Shown here: piece by piece, positions 1 through 12,849 of the stretch
Layout: the number at the start of each line of letters is the position of its first letter
Position numbering within the stretch: the stretch's first letter is position 1
Origin: Brucella cytisi
Lineage (GTDB): Bacteria; Pseudomonadota; Alphaproteobacteria; Rhizobiales; Rhizobiaceae
Length of the DNA stretch: 64,000 nucleotides
Assembly (NCBI GenBank): GCA_012103075.1
Contig: JAAVLQ010000001.1
Span: 1,612,001-1,676,000 of the forward strand
Reading direction: 5' to 3'
Notes under the pieces: generated by a model
Told to the model about the DNA's origin: nothing
The model's database searches: none
What the model saw: only the letters and a program-made list of their open reading frames with translations
Position numbers and translations under genes: made by a program

Positions 1-396
1 GACTATGCGCATGGAACCGGCCACGGCGTCGGCTCCTACCTGTCAGTGCACGAAGGCCCACAGAGCATTTCGAAAAAGGGCGCACAGGAACTACTGCCGG
101 GCATGATCCTTTCCAATGAACCGGGCTATTACAAGCCGGGTTCATTCGGCATCCGCATCGAAAATCTCATCATCGTCACTGAACCGGAAGTGCCGGAAGG
201 CGGCGACATTCCGATGATGGGCTTCGAGACACTGACGTTCTGCCCTATCGACCGGCGCCTGATCGACAAGTCGCTTTTCACGCAGGAAGAAATCGACTGG
301 CTGAACAGCTACCATGCCAGCGTGCGCGAGAAGCTGTCAGGCCACCTCAAGGACACTGAACGCAAATGGCTTGAAGCGGCAACCGCGCCGCTTTGA
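1..396 (+). CDS. pepP: Xaa-Pro aminopeptidase, M24 family (3' end only)
   Basis: Cytosolic metalloaminopeptidase that removes an N-terminal residue preceding proline. The reading frame is open from base 1, so the gene begins before the window. The visible part is the C-terminal half of the pita-bread fold. It shows HGTGHGVG near the start (metal-binding His), HEGPQ, LSNEPGYY (metal-ligand Glu) and GIRIEN (second metal-ligand Glu). A C-terminal tail containing ETLTFCPIDRRLID is typical of the large bacterial and eukaryotic aminopeptidase P group. The frame is intact to the TGA. It converges with azlD, whose stop lies 9 bases downstream. The symbol is given by family; the substrate is not shown by the sequence. 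Confidence 0.85.
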   Translation, partial: DYAHGTGHGVGSYLSVHEGPQSISKKGAQELLPGMILSNEPGYYKPGSFGIRIENLIIVTEPEVPEGGDIPMMGFETLTFCPIDRRLIDKSLFTQEEIDWLNSYHASVREKLSGHLKDTERKWLEAATAPL

Positions 397-404
397 TAAT
401 GCAT

Positions 405-701
405 TCACACCGTGAAATGGCGTAGCGCGATCAAAAGCGCTACGCCCGCAAAGAACATGGTCATCATGCTGAGCCGCAACGAAAGCACGATGCAAACCGC
501 GAGCACGAGCAGTTCCCGCCAGCCATGATCCGAAGCAGGCGCGGCCACGATGGCCGTCAGAACGGCTGCAGGCACGGCGTTGAGCGCCGCTTCCACCCGG
601 TAATGCACACGACTGAAGCGTGACAGGACCAGATGCCCACCAATACGGGTGAGATAAGTGCAGAGCGCGCCCGCAAGAATGATCCAGATTGTGATGGACA
701 T
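405..701 (-). CDS. azlD: AzlD-family branched-chain amino acid transport subunit
   Basis: A small hydrophobic protein of 98 residues with about four membrane segments, starting MSITIWIILAGALCTYLTRI. AzlD proteins are the small partner of AzlC in a two-component exporter of branched-chain amino acids and analogues such as azaleucine. Its start is one base after the azlC stop, so the two are translationally coupled. Length and partner match the family. The gene is intact. A perfect inverted repeat (419-428 with 437-446) lies inside its last codons and could form an RNA hairpin between the converging genes, but no T-run follows it. Confidence 0.85.
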   Translation of the reverse strand: MSITIWIILAGALCTYLTRIGGHLVLSRFSRVHYRVEAALNAVPAAVLTAIVAAPASDHGWRELLVLAVCIVLSLRLSMMTMFFAGVALLIALRHFTV

Positions 702-1424
702 TTACGCCTCCCCTTCGCGTGGCCCGGCAATAATCGCCGCAAGAACAATCCCGCCAAGTGCGCCCAGCGAAACATGCCACGGAGATCCCACGAACTTGTA
801 GGCCGCCACGGCTGAAATCGCACTGACGATGACGACCGGCTGCCAGTTCTGTCGATGACGGAAACTCATCACCATGCCGAGAAAATAGATCGGCAGCAGA
901 AAGTCGATGCCGAAGGCATAGGGGTTTGTAATCAGATTGCCGAACAGCCCACCGATTAGCGCTTCGACAACCCGGGTCAGATAGAATGTGAGGCCGATGG
1001 CCATATACCAGACGAAGGTGACCGGCTTACCGGCTTCCGCTCGTTGTTCAACTTCCGCATACTGGATGTCTACCAGTACGAAAAAGGCCAGTGCCTTCTG
1101 CCATGGCTTGAAGTGACGGATACGCCGACCTGTGCTCGCCGAATAAAGCACGTGCCGGAAATTGACGGCGAAGATCGACATGACAATCATCCACGGCGCG
1201 ATATTCTGGCCGAAAAGATCGAGCCCGACCATCTGGCTGGCACCTGCATAGATGATGGAACTCATGAACACCGCTTCGGCGAGCGACAATCCGTTATCGA
1301 CAGCAAGCGCACCGAACAGCAGGCCAAAGGGCGCGCCGGCAACGACAAGCGGAAGTCCGCGTCGGACACCGTCAATAATATCGGCGCGCGCTGAAGCCCT
1401 TACGGGCCGAAAAGTCTGATCCAC
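702..1424 (-). CDS. azlC: AzlC-family branched-chain amino acid exporter
   Basis: An inner-membrane protein of 240 residues with multiple hydrophobic segments. It carries AzlC-family features: a conserved early segment PFGLLFGALAVDNGLS, then SIIYAGASQMVGLDLFG, and FRHVLYSAS. It forms the large subunit of the AzlCD exporter with the gene immediately downstream on the same strand. The start at 1424 is chosen because it precedes MDQTFRPVRASARADI and gives a usual family length. The frame is intact, which is unusual in this window. The 140 bases upstream separate it from the convergent DUF2461 gene; no operator was recognised there. Confidence 0.88.
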   Translation of the reverse strand: MDQTFRPVRASARADIIDGVRRGLPLVVAGAPFGLLFGALAVDNGLSLAEAVFMSSIIYAGASQMVGLDLFGQNIAPWMIVMSIFAVNFRHVLYSASTGRRIRHFKPWQKALAFFVLVDIQYAEVEQRAEAGKPVTFVWYMAIGLTFYLTRVVEALIGGLFGNLITNPYAFGIDFLLPIYFLGMVMSFRHRQNWQPVVIVSAISAVAAYKFVGSPWHVSLGALGGIVLAAIIAGPREGEA

Positions 1425-1566
1425 GAATATTCACTCCTCCGAATGAAGAGTAGTTAGGAAATTCTGGGGCCTGTTGGAATAAGATTTCCAAAAAAAATCA
1501 TACTATTAAACAGGAATGCCGCATTTGCGCATCACTCATAAATCCGGCAGATGCATTCATGAACGA

Positions 1567-2268
1567 TCATGATTGTTGCGGAACTGTCTTTTCGATTTTG
1601 TGCATCCAGTCCACAAGCGGGCGGGCCCGTTCGGTGAAGTCGACAAGACGATCTGCCAGATCGGTGCGGGTAATCGTTTCAGGGTCGATTTCTATCCGCA
1701 CCGAGAAATGCCGATTGCGAATTGCTTCCAGCAAATCATCATCAGTGACGGCCTCGAAACCACGTGGCGTGCGTTTCAGCCGGTCGTAATCGCTGATTTT
1801 CAAACCGTTTTTCTTGAGTTTCGCGACCATGGTGCGGAATTCTTCCGGCTTCTCGGCAATGGCCGTGCGTATAGCCAGAAGCAGTTCTTTTCTTGGCCCC
1901 CACCAAGCCACACAGGCGTAGCAGTCGCGGACACCCGGCAGGCCGATGCAGACATAGAAGCAACCGCTCTCGTCCCACTTTGTACCCGATTGCGACAGCA
2001 GCGCAGACAGATGGCGGTTATAGGGGCCTTGTCCTTGGAAAATCGCGTATCGCGTTTGATGCGGAACTGTGATTTCACCCGATCACCCTTGAACGGCAGA
2101 CCGGCTTTTCAAAACGACCCGTCAATTCCTCGACAAGATCTCCAAGAGGTTCCTTCAGCTGCTGCTCGAAAAGATCCTTGTTCTCGACGAACCATTCGCG
2201 ATTCTGATGAAAATCCAGAGCTTTCAGAAACGGGATCGCTTTTTCACCAAAACCGCTGAACGGGGCCA

Positions 2269-2269
<1 letters not shown>
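1567..2269 (-). CDS. DUF2461 family protein (two frameshifts)
   Basis: Matches the TIGR02453/DUF2461 family of unknown function (about 230 residues). The N-terminal part reads FLKALDFHQNREWFVENK, the middle FRIKRDTRFSKDKAP, and the C-terminal part RIEIDPETITRTDLADRL. These pieces lie in three frames. One break is at the T-run 2106-2109, where one more base restores FEKAGLPFKGDRVKSQFR. The other is at the G-run 2023-2026, where one more base restores KAPYNRHLSALLSQSGTKWD. The start ATG overlaps the ligA stop (TAATG), so it is probably co-translated with ligA. Both breaks are homopolymer deletions and are more likely sequence errors than gene death. Confidence 0.7.
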
Positions 2270-4492
<2,223 letters not shown>

Positions 4493-4584
4493 CTACACCG
4501 ACCCGACATTACGAACATGCATATCCCCTGACAGCGTCATGTCAGGAGACGAGCGCACTATCTCTTTTGTTTGTACGTATTATC

Positions 4585-4622
4585 CGACGCAAAACCGCTT
4601 TGCACTTTTGCTGGAAATGCTC
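4585..4622. repeat. Dispersed intergenic repeat, copy 1 (recN end)
   Basis: The sequence from CGACGCAAAACCGCTT to TTTTGCTGGAAATGC abuts the recN stop codon. Related copies, on either strand, are at about 27455-27500, 30116-30170, 41185-41240, 49931-49984 and 54924-54975. They share a core of the type CAAAACCG-N-CACTTTTG-CTGGAAATGC. This resembles the short palindromic repeats common between genes in Rhizobiales. Confidence 0.65.
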
Positions 4623-6284
4623 AATTCTCAGCCAGCAGGCGTTCTGCTGCTGCGCGCGCTTCGTCGGTAATGCTGGCACCGGCCAGCATGCGGGCAATCT
4701 CTTCCTGCCGCTCATCCACCCCGATGGAACGGATCGAGGTAGACACACGGTCTTCATTGGTCGCAGACTTGGCAATCAGGAAATGCGTGGAAGCACGCGC
4801 CGCCACCTGCGGTGCATGTGTGACCGAAAGCACCTGCACGCGCCCGGAAAGCCGTGCAAGGCGCTGCCCGATGGCATCTGCCACCGCACCGCCCACGCCG
4901 GTATCGATTTCATCGAATACGAGCGTCGGAGCAGAACCGCGATCAGCAAGCGCCACCTTCAACGCCAACAGGAAACGCGAAAGCTCACCGCCCGAAGCAA
5001 CCTTCATCATCGGTCCAGCCCGCGTGCCCGGATTGGTGCGCACCCAATACTCAACCGTATCGATGCCTTCAGCCGCCCGTGCTTGCGCGTCAGTGGTCAT
5101 CTCGACAATGAATTCGGCGCGCTCAAGCTTCAGTGCAGGCAATTCGGCCATCACAGCAGCCTTCAGATGCTCCGCTGTTTCCTTGCGCAAACCGGAAAGC
5201 TTGGCTGCCGCCGTGTCATAGGCCACCCGCATTTCGGCCGCCTGACTTTCAAGCTGGATCAGCTTTTCTGCTCCGGCATCCAGATCGGCAAGATCAGCAT
5301 CCATCTTGTCACGCAGCGCAGGCAATCCCTCTACTGCGACAGAATATTTGCGTGCGGCGGCGCGCAAAGCAAAAAGCCGCTCCTCAACCTGTTCCAGCAC
5401 GCGCGGATCGAAATCGATTTCGCGCATGGCATGATCTATACCGTCCTGCGCGAGAGCCAGACTGTTGAGCGCCTCGTCAATTGCCTTGCAAACCGGCTCC
5501 AGCAGATGCGGCGCTTCCGGGATCTTGCGCTCCAGACGACGCACAAGGCTTGCCAGAGACGGCACAGGTGATCCCTGCCCCGACAGTAACTCACCGGCTT
5601 CGTTCACGTCACCCGCGATCTTTTCGGATTTCATCATGATCGCGCGGCGCTCGGCGAGCTCTTCTTCCTCGCCGGGCTGCGGATCCAGCTTGGTCAGTTC
5701 TTCAACTGAAGACCGCAGGTAATCGCCTTCACGCTCGGCCTGCTCGACGCGGGCACGATGCTTGGCAAGTGCTGTTTCCGCATCGCGCCAAGCCTTGTGA
5801 CGCTCGCGAACCACTGCGGCCTCTGGCTCGAGACCGCCAAAAGCATCCAGCAATGTACGGTGAAGATCGGTATCGATCAGCGCGCGGTCGTCATGCTGGC
5901 CATGGATTTCCACAAGCCTGCGTCCGAGATCACGAAGGAGCGCGACGCTCGCCGCCTGATCGTTGATGAAGACGCGCGTGCGACCATCGCCCATCTGCAG
6001 GCGGCGCAGAATGATGTCGCCATCATCGTCAAAACCGTTATCGCGCAGAAAAATCGGGCAGGATGTGCGCCCGGCACATCGAACACTGCAGTCACCTGCC
6101 CTTGATCGGCACCATGACGCACCAACGAGGCGTCGCCACGCGCGCCAAGTGCCAGTGAAAGCGAATCAAGCAAAATGGACTTGCCCGCCCCGGTTTCACC
6201 GGTAAGTACAGACAAGCCTGTCTTGAACTCGATGTCGAGCCTTTCAATCAGAACAATATCGCGGATCGACAGGTGCGACAGCAT
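4621..6284 (-). CDS. recN: DNA repair protein RecN (one frameshift)
   Basis: SMC-like ATPase acting early in recombinational repair of double-strand breaks. The N-terminus MLSHLSIRDIVLIERLDIEF leads to Walker A GETGAGKSILLDSLSLALGA. A coiled-coil middle follows, then the signature region SGGELSRFLLALKVAL and Walker B TLVFDEIDTGVGG with the C-terminal D-loop and VTHAPQVAA. The frame breaks at the A-run 6049-6053. One more base joins HPARFFLRDNGFDDDG to MGDGRTRVFINDQAAS. Restored length is about 555 residues, as expected. It follows bamD by 12 bases, as in related genomes. Confidence 0.93.
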
Positions 6285-6296
6285 GTGAGAATCAGC

Positions 6297-7162
6297 TTAT
6301 GAGCCGCCGCCGGTGATGAGCGACGAAGCCTTGGCCAACCACGAATTACCGTTTTCGCGTGGCTCAAGACCACCGCTCTGCAGAAGCTTGTAGCTGTCCT
6401 TGTACCACGGGCTGTCCGGATAGTTCTTGCCGAGAACCGAAGCGGCCATCTGGGCTTCCGACGTCAAGCCAAGCGCATAGTAGGCTTCGACGAGACGAGC
6501 CAGTGCTTCTTCCACCTGACGGGTATTGGAATATTCCTCCACAACGCCGCGGAAGCGCTTTTGATAGAGGCAAGGTATTCCTTGCGTTCCAGATAATAGC
6601 GGCCAACCTGCATTTCCTTGCCAGCGAGCTGGTCGCGGGCGAAGCGGATCTTGGCCTTGGCATCATCCGTATATTCGGAATCCGGGAAACGATCGACCAC
6701 TTCCTGCATCGCAGCGATTGCGCGACGGCTTGCAGCCTGATCGCGGGTCACGTCCGGAATCTGGCGGAAGTAGGAAAGACCGATGATGTAATAGGCATAG
6801 GCCGATTCAGGCGAAGTCGGGTAAAGCGTGTTGTAACGCTTCGCCATCGAGATCGCTTCTTCGTAATTGCCCTTGCGGTAGTTGGTGAAGGCAGCCATCA
6901 CGAGCGACTTGCGTGCCCATTCCGTGTAGGGATGCTGGCGATCGACGGCGGCGAACTTCTTCGCAGCTTCATCAAGGCGACCTGCGTCCAGATTGGCGAG
7001 ACCTTCATTGTAGGTTTTGTCGGCAGGATCAATCGTCTCGACATACTTGGTGAGATCGATGTCGTCGTCCTTGCTGGCACAACCGGCGAGCGGGATAAGA
7101 ACGGCGATAGCGCCAGTCAGCAGCGCGGTTTTCGTCACACCCTTGAATTTGAAACTCGTCAT
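6297..7162 (-). CDS. bamD: Outer membrane assembly lipoprotein BamD (one frameshift)
   Basis: Component of the BAM complex that inserts beta-barrel proteins into the outer membrane. The N-terminus carries a lipoprotein signal with lipobox LAGC ([15 protein letters not shown]), followed by TPR-type repeats such as [20 protein letters not shown] and [20 protein letters not shown]. The frame breaks at the T-run 6559-6562; one more base joins YLASIK to [20 protein letters not shown]. Restored length is about 288 residues, right for alphaproteobacterial BamD (formerly ComL). It lies between lpxC and recN, the usual place in Rhizobiales. Confidence 0.9.
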
Positions 7163-7525
7163 GCGGTCTCCGGCCTTCTGACAGCGTCATTCCTGTTTGG
7201 AGCTGCGTGCTTCTAGCACTGCACGGCAGCTCCATCCATACAAATCATTCAGCTTCAGCGAATGTACGAACATAGCTGACGCTGTTTTGGCCGTCCATAA
7301 ACCACATGCAGGCGAAATCGGCAATCGTCTAGTGGTCTGAATCCGCCGGACGGCGTATCGAAACGCGTAACCAGTGTGAATTGGCCCCGGTATTGGCTAC
7401 CCGTATGGGTAGTTGCTCCCCGATCAATCCACCGTAGAACGGCGCACCGACTCAATTGTGAGGTGAACCGGCGAACACGGCTCAATTAAGGCCATGCGCC
7501 GATACATACTATTTCTTGGCTAAAT
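7163..7525. other. Intergenic region with half of a palindromic repeat
   Basis: About 360 bases between lpxC and bamD without a convincing gene. The motif CTAGTGGTCTGAATCCG at 7329-7345 matches one arm of the palindrome found at 55965-56040 beside pncA. I did not find its partner arm nearby, so this looks like a degenerate or half copy. The 76-residue open frame on the minus strand here has no recognisable features. Confidence 0.5.
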
Positions 7526-8463
7526 TTAGAGCGCCCATGGAGCCGCTATATTCGGCTTCACAGCAACGAAATCCGATGCTCTCGAGTTCTGGCGAACACC
7601 GGAAGCCTCGACAATATCGAACGCCGTCTTGTCCGACAGCAGCGCCTTCACCGTTTCCGCATTCAGCCTGTGACCACTGCGGTAGGAACGGAAACAGCCG
7701 ATGAACGGCAGACCGGCAAGTGCCAGATCGCCGACGGCATCGAGCGTCTTGTGACGAACGAATTCGTCCTTGAAACGCAGCCCCCGGATTGATGACAGAA
7801 TTGTCGTCACCAATGACAAGCGAATTGTCGAGCGACGAGCCAAGCGCATGGCCGGAAGCCCAGAGGCGTTCCACATCCTTCATGAAACCGAAAGTCCGCG
7901 CGGTGGAAAGCTCCTTGCGGAAGGTCGCTTCGTCCACATCGTCTGCAAACTTCTGCCGACCGATCAGCGGGCATTCGAAGTCGATCTCGACTTCAAACCG
8001 CGTACCGGCGAAGGGGCGGAATTCACCCCGGGAACCGCCAGCTTCGACTCGGACCGTTTTCAGAATGCGAATAAAGCGTCGCTTTGCTTCCTGCGTGACA
8101 ACACCCGCCTCATCGAAAGCTTCGATAAAACGCGCAGACGTACCATCGAGAATAGGAACTTCCGGACCATCAATTTCAACGACAAGGTTATCAATGCCCA
8201 GCGCGGCGACCGCCGCCATCAAGTGCTCAACCGTGTCGATCTTGGACTCTTTTCGGCCCAAGCGACGTGCAGAGGTCAGTTGCGCCAATCTGTGAGACAT
8301 GGGCGCGCACTTCCGGCGCCTTGCCCTTCAGATCTGAACGCTGGAATACGATTCCCGTATCGGCATCGGCCGGGAAAAACGTCGCCGAAGCTGGAGCTCC
8401 GCCATGAACGCCGACGCCCGAAAGCGTAACCGCACGACCAATTGTCTTTTGATAAGCGCTCAA
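7526..8463 (-). CDS. lpxC: UDP-3-O-acyl-N-acetylglucosamine deacetylase LpxC (two frameshifts)
   Basis: Zinc deacetylase for the committed step of lipid A synthesis. The N-terminus shows [17 protein letters not shown]. The zinc site appears as [15 protein letters not shown] and the later [14 protein letters not shown]. The frame is broken at the C-triplet 8257-8259, where removing one base gives [16 protein letters not shown]. It is broken again at the C-run 7781-7785, where removing one base gives [20 protein letters not shown]. Restored length is about 312 codons, slightly longer than E. coli LpxC. It follows ftsZ on the same strand, but a strong terminator lies between them, so lpxC probably has its own promoter in 8464-8700. 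Confidence 0.92.
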
Positions 8464-8705
8464 GAGAGTTCCAATCTGCTGAATAAAATGAATACAGGCC
8501 GTTTAAACGGAATTTCAACACAGCCCATTTCGCAATTCTTTGCGTCTATATGGATAGATATAGCTAAAATTGCGACAGGAAATACAGAGGGTTCACCAAC
8601 TCGTGCTGCCCGGACCATACTCCGTTACAATTAAAATAATAATTTGCGTGACTTGAACAAAATCACGCTTTCTTACGAATGTTTTGATTTTGTTTACTGA
8701 AACGA

Positions 8706-8735
8706 AAAAGCCGCGGGGTTACCCGCGGCTTTCCT
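8706..8735 (-). terminator. Rho-independent terminator after ftsZ
   Basis: GCCGCGGG-(loop)-CCCGCGGC hairpin followed, on the minus strand, by TTTTTC. It lies about 20 bases beyond the ftsZ stop and marks the downstream end of the dcw transcript before lpxC. Confidence 0.85.
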
Positions 8736-8754
8736 ATTCACTCACCGAAATGGC

Positions 8755-10451
8755 TCAGTTCGACTGACGGCGCAGGAAGGCCGGGATTTCGAGCTGATCT
8801 TCTTCCGAAGCTGCGCGCGGCTGCGGACGACCCTGATCATCAAGCTGGCCGCGACGCGGTGCGTAGATGGACGTGTCCTGCTGCGGAGCGCGACGTTCAG
8901 CCGGACGCATGCCGGGTTCACGATGCTGAGCCGGTTCCAGACGGGCTGCAGGCTGATCTTCCTCACGACGCGACAGACCATGAGTCAGGCGCTTCAGGAG
9001 GCTCATCGGGCCGCGCGGCTCTTCCTGTGCAGGCTGCTGCGGAGCACGACGGGCATTGATTTCAGCTTGTGCAACCGGCGGGAAATCCGAAACGGCAGGC
9101 ATGCGCGGAGCAGGACGCGGTTCACGAACCGGCTGTTCATGCATCTGCGGCTGCTGGTAGGCCTGTGGCTGTGCTGCCTGATGACCTGCCGGTGCCTGCG
9201 GCATCGGTGCACGGGCAACCGGAGCGCGTTCGAAGGACTCCGGTGCCGGAGCCCGGAAAATGCGACTCTGCGGGCGGAATTCCGGCTCAGCAGAAGCCGC
9301 AGGAGCTGCCGGTGCGGCTGGGATTTCAGCTTCGGCAGACTGGATCGCCCGGGCAATCGGATCGACCTGACGCGGCTGTTCAACAACCGGAGGACGAAGT
9401 GCGCCATGCGGAGCCATTGGCTTCGCCTGTGCAGTCTGCTTTACCGGCTGGCGAAATTCCAGCGGCGCAGGCGCCGCGTCTCCTAACTGCTTATCGATAC
9501 CGGTAGCGACGACAGAAACGCGGATGACGCCTTCGAGGCCTTCGTCGAAGGTTGCGCCAAGGATGATATTCGCATCCGGATCGACTTCTTCGCGAATACG
9601 CGTAGCAGCTTCGTCGACTTCGAACAGGGTCATGTCGCGACCACCGGTGATCGAGATCAGGAGGCCCTTCGCGCCGCGCATCGAGGTTTCGTCAAGCAGC
9701 GGGTTAGCGATTGCAGCTTCGGCAGCAGCCATTGCACGGCCTTCGCCGGAAGCTTCGCCCGTACCCATCATAGCCTTGCCCATTTCGCGCATCACCGAAC
9801 GAACGTCGGCGAAGTCGAGATTGATGAGGCCTTCCTTGACCATCAGGTCGGTGATGCAGGCAACGCCCGAATAAAGCACCGGTCAGCCATTGCGAAAGCA
9901 TCGGCGAAGGTGGTCTTGTCGTTGGCGATGCGGAAGAGGTTCTGGTTCGGAATGACGATAAGCGTATCGACGTTCTTCTGCAGTTCTTCGATGCCGAGAT
10001 CGGCAGTCTTCATGCGGCGGGCGCCTTCGAAATGGAAAGGCTTGGTCACGACGCCAACGGTGAGGATGCCCCGTTCACGGGCAGCGCGCGCCACGACCGG
10101 AGCAGCGCCGGTGCCGGTGCCGCCGCCCATGCCGGCGGTCACGAAGCACATATGCGTGCCATTCAGGTGATCGACGATTTCGTCGATACACTCTTCAGCA
10201 GCCGCACGGCCAACTTCTGGCTGGGAACCAGCACCAAGACCCTCTGTAACGGCAGCGCCGAGCTGGATCATGCGTTCGGACTTCGACATCGTCAAAGCCT
10301 GAGCGTCGGTGTTGGCCACGACAAAATCCACGCCGCGCAGACCGGCATTGATCATGTTGTTGACCGCATTGCCGCCGCCGCCGCCGACACCGAATACGGT
10401 GATGCGGGGCTTCAGCTCGGTGATATCCGGCTTTTGCAGATTGATAGTCAT
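8755..10451 (-). CDS. ftsZ: Cell division GTPase FtsZ (one frameshift)
   Basis: Tubulin-like GTPase that forms the division ring. The N-terminal domain shows [15 protein letters not shown] and the GTP-binding signature [13 protein letters not shown], then [10 protein letters not shown] long Pro/Gln/Ala-rich linker (about residues 320-540) follows, typical of Rhizobiales FtsZ1, ending in the C-terminal peptide [12 protein letters not shown] that binds FtsA. The frame breaks at 9879-9880; one more G joins AMADR to [15 protein letters not shown]. Restored length is about 565 residues. It sits downstream of ftsA with a gap of about 125 bases. Confidence 0.95.
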
Positions 10452-10575
10452 AGGTCCTTGTTCCTCTTAAGCCTTACCACCGCTTCGCCGCCGCGGTGTG
10501 GATTGGTTGTTACCCAGATGGTCACGCCCCAATAATTCAACACGCTATTTCAACAGCTTACACAATACTTACTAC

Positions 10576-11898
10576 TCAGAAACTCTCTTTCAGCCATTGG
10601 CTGACACGTTGAATGCGCCCACCCGTACCGGTCATGAGACCGGAGGAAGCCGCTTTCACCGACCGCTCTTCTATCCCGGCCACCTGCGGGTAAATCAGAA
10701 GTCCAACGGTCGCGGCAAAAGCTGCCCCTTAGCCGCCTCAGGCAATCCCGCTATTCCTAGAGGACGCCCGATTCGTACATTTCTTGCAAGGATTCGCCCT
10801 GGCTGCCTCTGGCATTCCCGGCAGCTGGCTTGCGCCGCCGGTCAGAACCACACGCTTGCCGACAATATGTCCAAGACCTGACTGGTTAAGCCTGTCGCGC
10901 ACCAGTTCCAGTGTCTCTTCCACTCTTGCACGGATAATCCGCGTCAGCACCGAGCGCGGATATTGATTGGGTACATCACGCTCATCGTCGCCGATGGGCG
11001 GAACGGAGATGAGATCGCGGTCATCGGCAGCGCTCGGCAGAGCGGAGCCATACATGACCTTCAGGCGTTCGGCATCTTCCATCCGAGTGGAAAAGCCGCG
11101 AGCCACATCCATCGTCACGTGATTACCGCCGATGGCCACTGCATCGGCGTGAATAAACTTGCCTTCGGAGAAGACGGAAATCGTCGTCGTGCCGCCGCCC
11201 ATATCGATGCAGGCCGCGCCCATTTCAGCTTCGTCGCCGACCAGAGCGGCAAGACCGCTGGCATAAGGCGTTGCAACGATGGCTTCCACCGACAAATGGC
11301 AGCGATTGATGCAAAGCTCCAGATTGCGCAGTGGCGCTGCATCGGCAGTCAGCACATGCATATCGACGCCAAGGCTGTCGCCCAGCATGCCGAGCGGATC
11401 GCGAATACCGCGTTCGCCATCGAGTGTGTAGCCAACCGGCAGCGAATGAACGAGGTGACGCTCGGCTGCGAGCGCCTGCTTGGCACCGGCAGCCAGAACA
11501 CGACGAATATCGGTCTGCTCGACTTCATGGCCGCCCAGATTGACGCTGGCCGTGAAGGTTTCGCTCTTGAGGCGACCGGCTGAAATATTGACGATCAGGC
11601 TATCGACGGTCAGACCAGCCATGCGCTCAGCTGCATCAACCGCAAGGCGGATCGACTGCTCTGCCGCATCCAAATCAATGATGACGCCCGACTTGACGCC
11701 CCGCGAACGCTGATGGCCGATGCCCAGCACTTCCATACGGTGCGTGCGGCCCGGCAGCAGTGCGCCGCCTTCATGCGGACGCAACCGTGCGATGACGCAG
11801 GAAACCTTGCTCGATCCGACATCCAGAACCGTTAACAGGCGCACCTTGCGCCCTGCAGCTCCGCCTTGTGATGATCCCTTGCCGCCCAGAATACTCAT
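10576..11898 (-). CDS. ftsA: Cell division protein FtsA (two frameshifts near the C-terminus)
   Basis: Actin-like ATPase that tethers FtsZ to the membrane. It starts [13 protein letters not shown] and shows TVLDVGSSKVSCVIARL (phosphate 1) and GAACIDMGGGTTTISVF (phosphate 2). The end is scrambled: an extra base near 10793 and a missing C in the run 10725-10728 hide the true tail. Correction gives ILARNVRIGRPLGIAGL, GAAFAATVGLLIYPQVAG and the amphipathic membrane-targeting end VSQWLKESF before TGA at 10576. Corrected length is 440 residues, normal for the family. The start ATG overlaps the inferred ftsQ stop (ATGA). Confidence 0.93.
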
Positions 11899-12849
11899 AC
11901 GCGCTTCCCCGTGCGGGATAGTTCTTTTACGCTCTGCCAGAAACTTCTGGCGCTGCTCCATGCCACTTGCAGTCAATTGAACAGTCACGCGATCATCGAG
12001 ACGAAGATCGACCGCAGCGATATCGCGCGACAGAAGGTGCTGATCCTGATCGAGCTTCTCGACCTGCGCGAGCGCCTTCAGCGGATCGGTTTCCGGCAGC
12101 ATGATGCGCACGCCATTATCCAGAAGCAGGTCCCAGCGACGGTCGCCGACACGGATGTAGGCGCGAACCTTTCCGGCCAGACCCGGATAGGCAGCGATTT
12201 CATCAACGAAGCCCTTGACCTTCTTTTCCGCGCCATCACCCACGACGAGCGGCAACGAATTGTAACGGCCCGGACGGAACGGAACGATGGTATCGCCGGC
12301 GGCGTCGATCAGCGCCAGATCCTTGTCGTTTTGCCAGATGGCGAACGCCTTGCGTTCATGCAACGAGACAAGAACCGTACCGGGATAAACCTTGCGAACT
12401 TCTGCGCTTTCAACCCATGGCAGCTTGTCGATGGATTGGCGCGCTTCTTCAGCGCTCAGACCAACGAGAGATGTCTCGCCATCGAGATCGAGCTGACCCA
12501 GAATATCGATATCGGACGTCTCGTGGTTGCCGACGACCTTTATATCCTCAATTGCAAAACCGAGTGTGGAAGCAGTCGCCTTGACCACCTCCGGCGTGTG
12601 ACCGCCAACCGCCATGCCATAAAGGCCGGTAGCACCAAGGAAACCCAGCATGCCGACAGTGCCAGCATGGCGTGGAATATTTACATTGCCTTGGAAAAGG
12701 CGAGCAGCAAAGCGAAACGGCTTGCGTAGGAAACGCGGCAGGACAAAAGCAGCACCCGTCGTTCCCGATGCATCCCGCATCGAGCCCGAGCGCCCATATC
12801 CGTCCGATTTTCCGTTCAACGCAAACAAGACGCGTCCTCCACCATCCAA
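11895..12849 (-). CDS. ftsQ: Cell division protein FtsQ
   Basis: Bitopic inner-membrane divisome protein. After a basic cytoplasmic tail ([15 protein letters not shown]) there is one membrane span ([17 protein letters not shown]), then the periplasmic POTRA domain ([20 protein letters not shown]) and FtsQ domain ([19 protein letters not shown]). As written, the frame runs straight into ftsA to make a 703-codon fusion. Removing one A from the run at 11925-11928 gives [13 protein letters not shown] and a TGA that overlaps the ftsA ATG, the usual coupled arrangement. The start may be the ATG at 12849 or a TTG at 12828; either overlaps the end of ddl. Confidence 0.9.

Noticed and set aside
419..446. 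GGCGTAGCGC/GCGCTACGCC hairpin as a terminator for the aminopeptidase gene
   Set aside because: The stem is perfect but lies inside the azlD coding end and has no T-run on either strand.
7255..7485. A 76-codon minus-strand frame between bamD and lpxC
   Set aside because: No signal peptide, domain or ribosome site, and it contains part of a palindromic repeat.
11911..12729. A 272-codon plus-strand frame
   Set aside because: Antisense to ftsQ, which shows a normal membrane span and POTRA domain.
10738..12849. A novel FtsQ-FtsA fusion protein
   Set aside because: It would place a cytoplasmic ATPase on the end of a periplasmic domain; one base in an A-run explains it.
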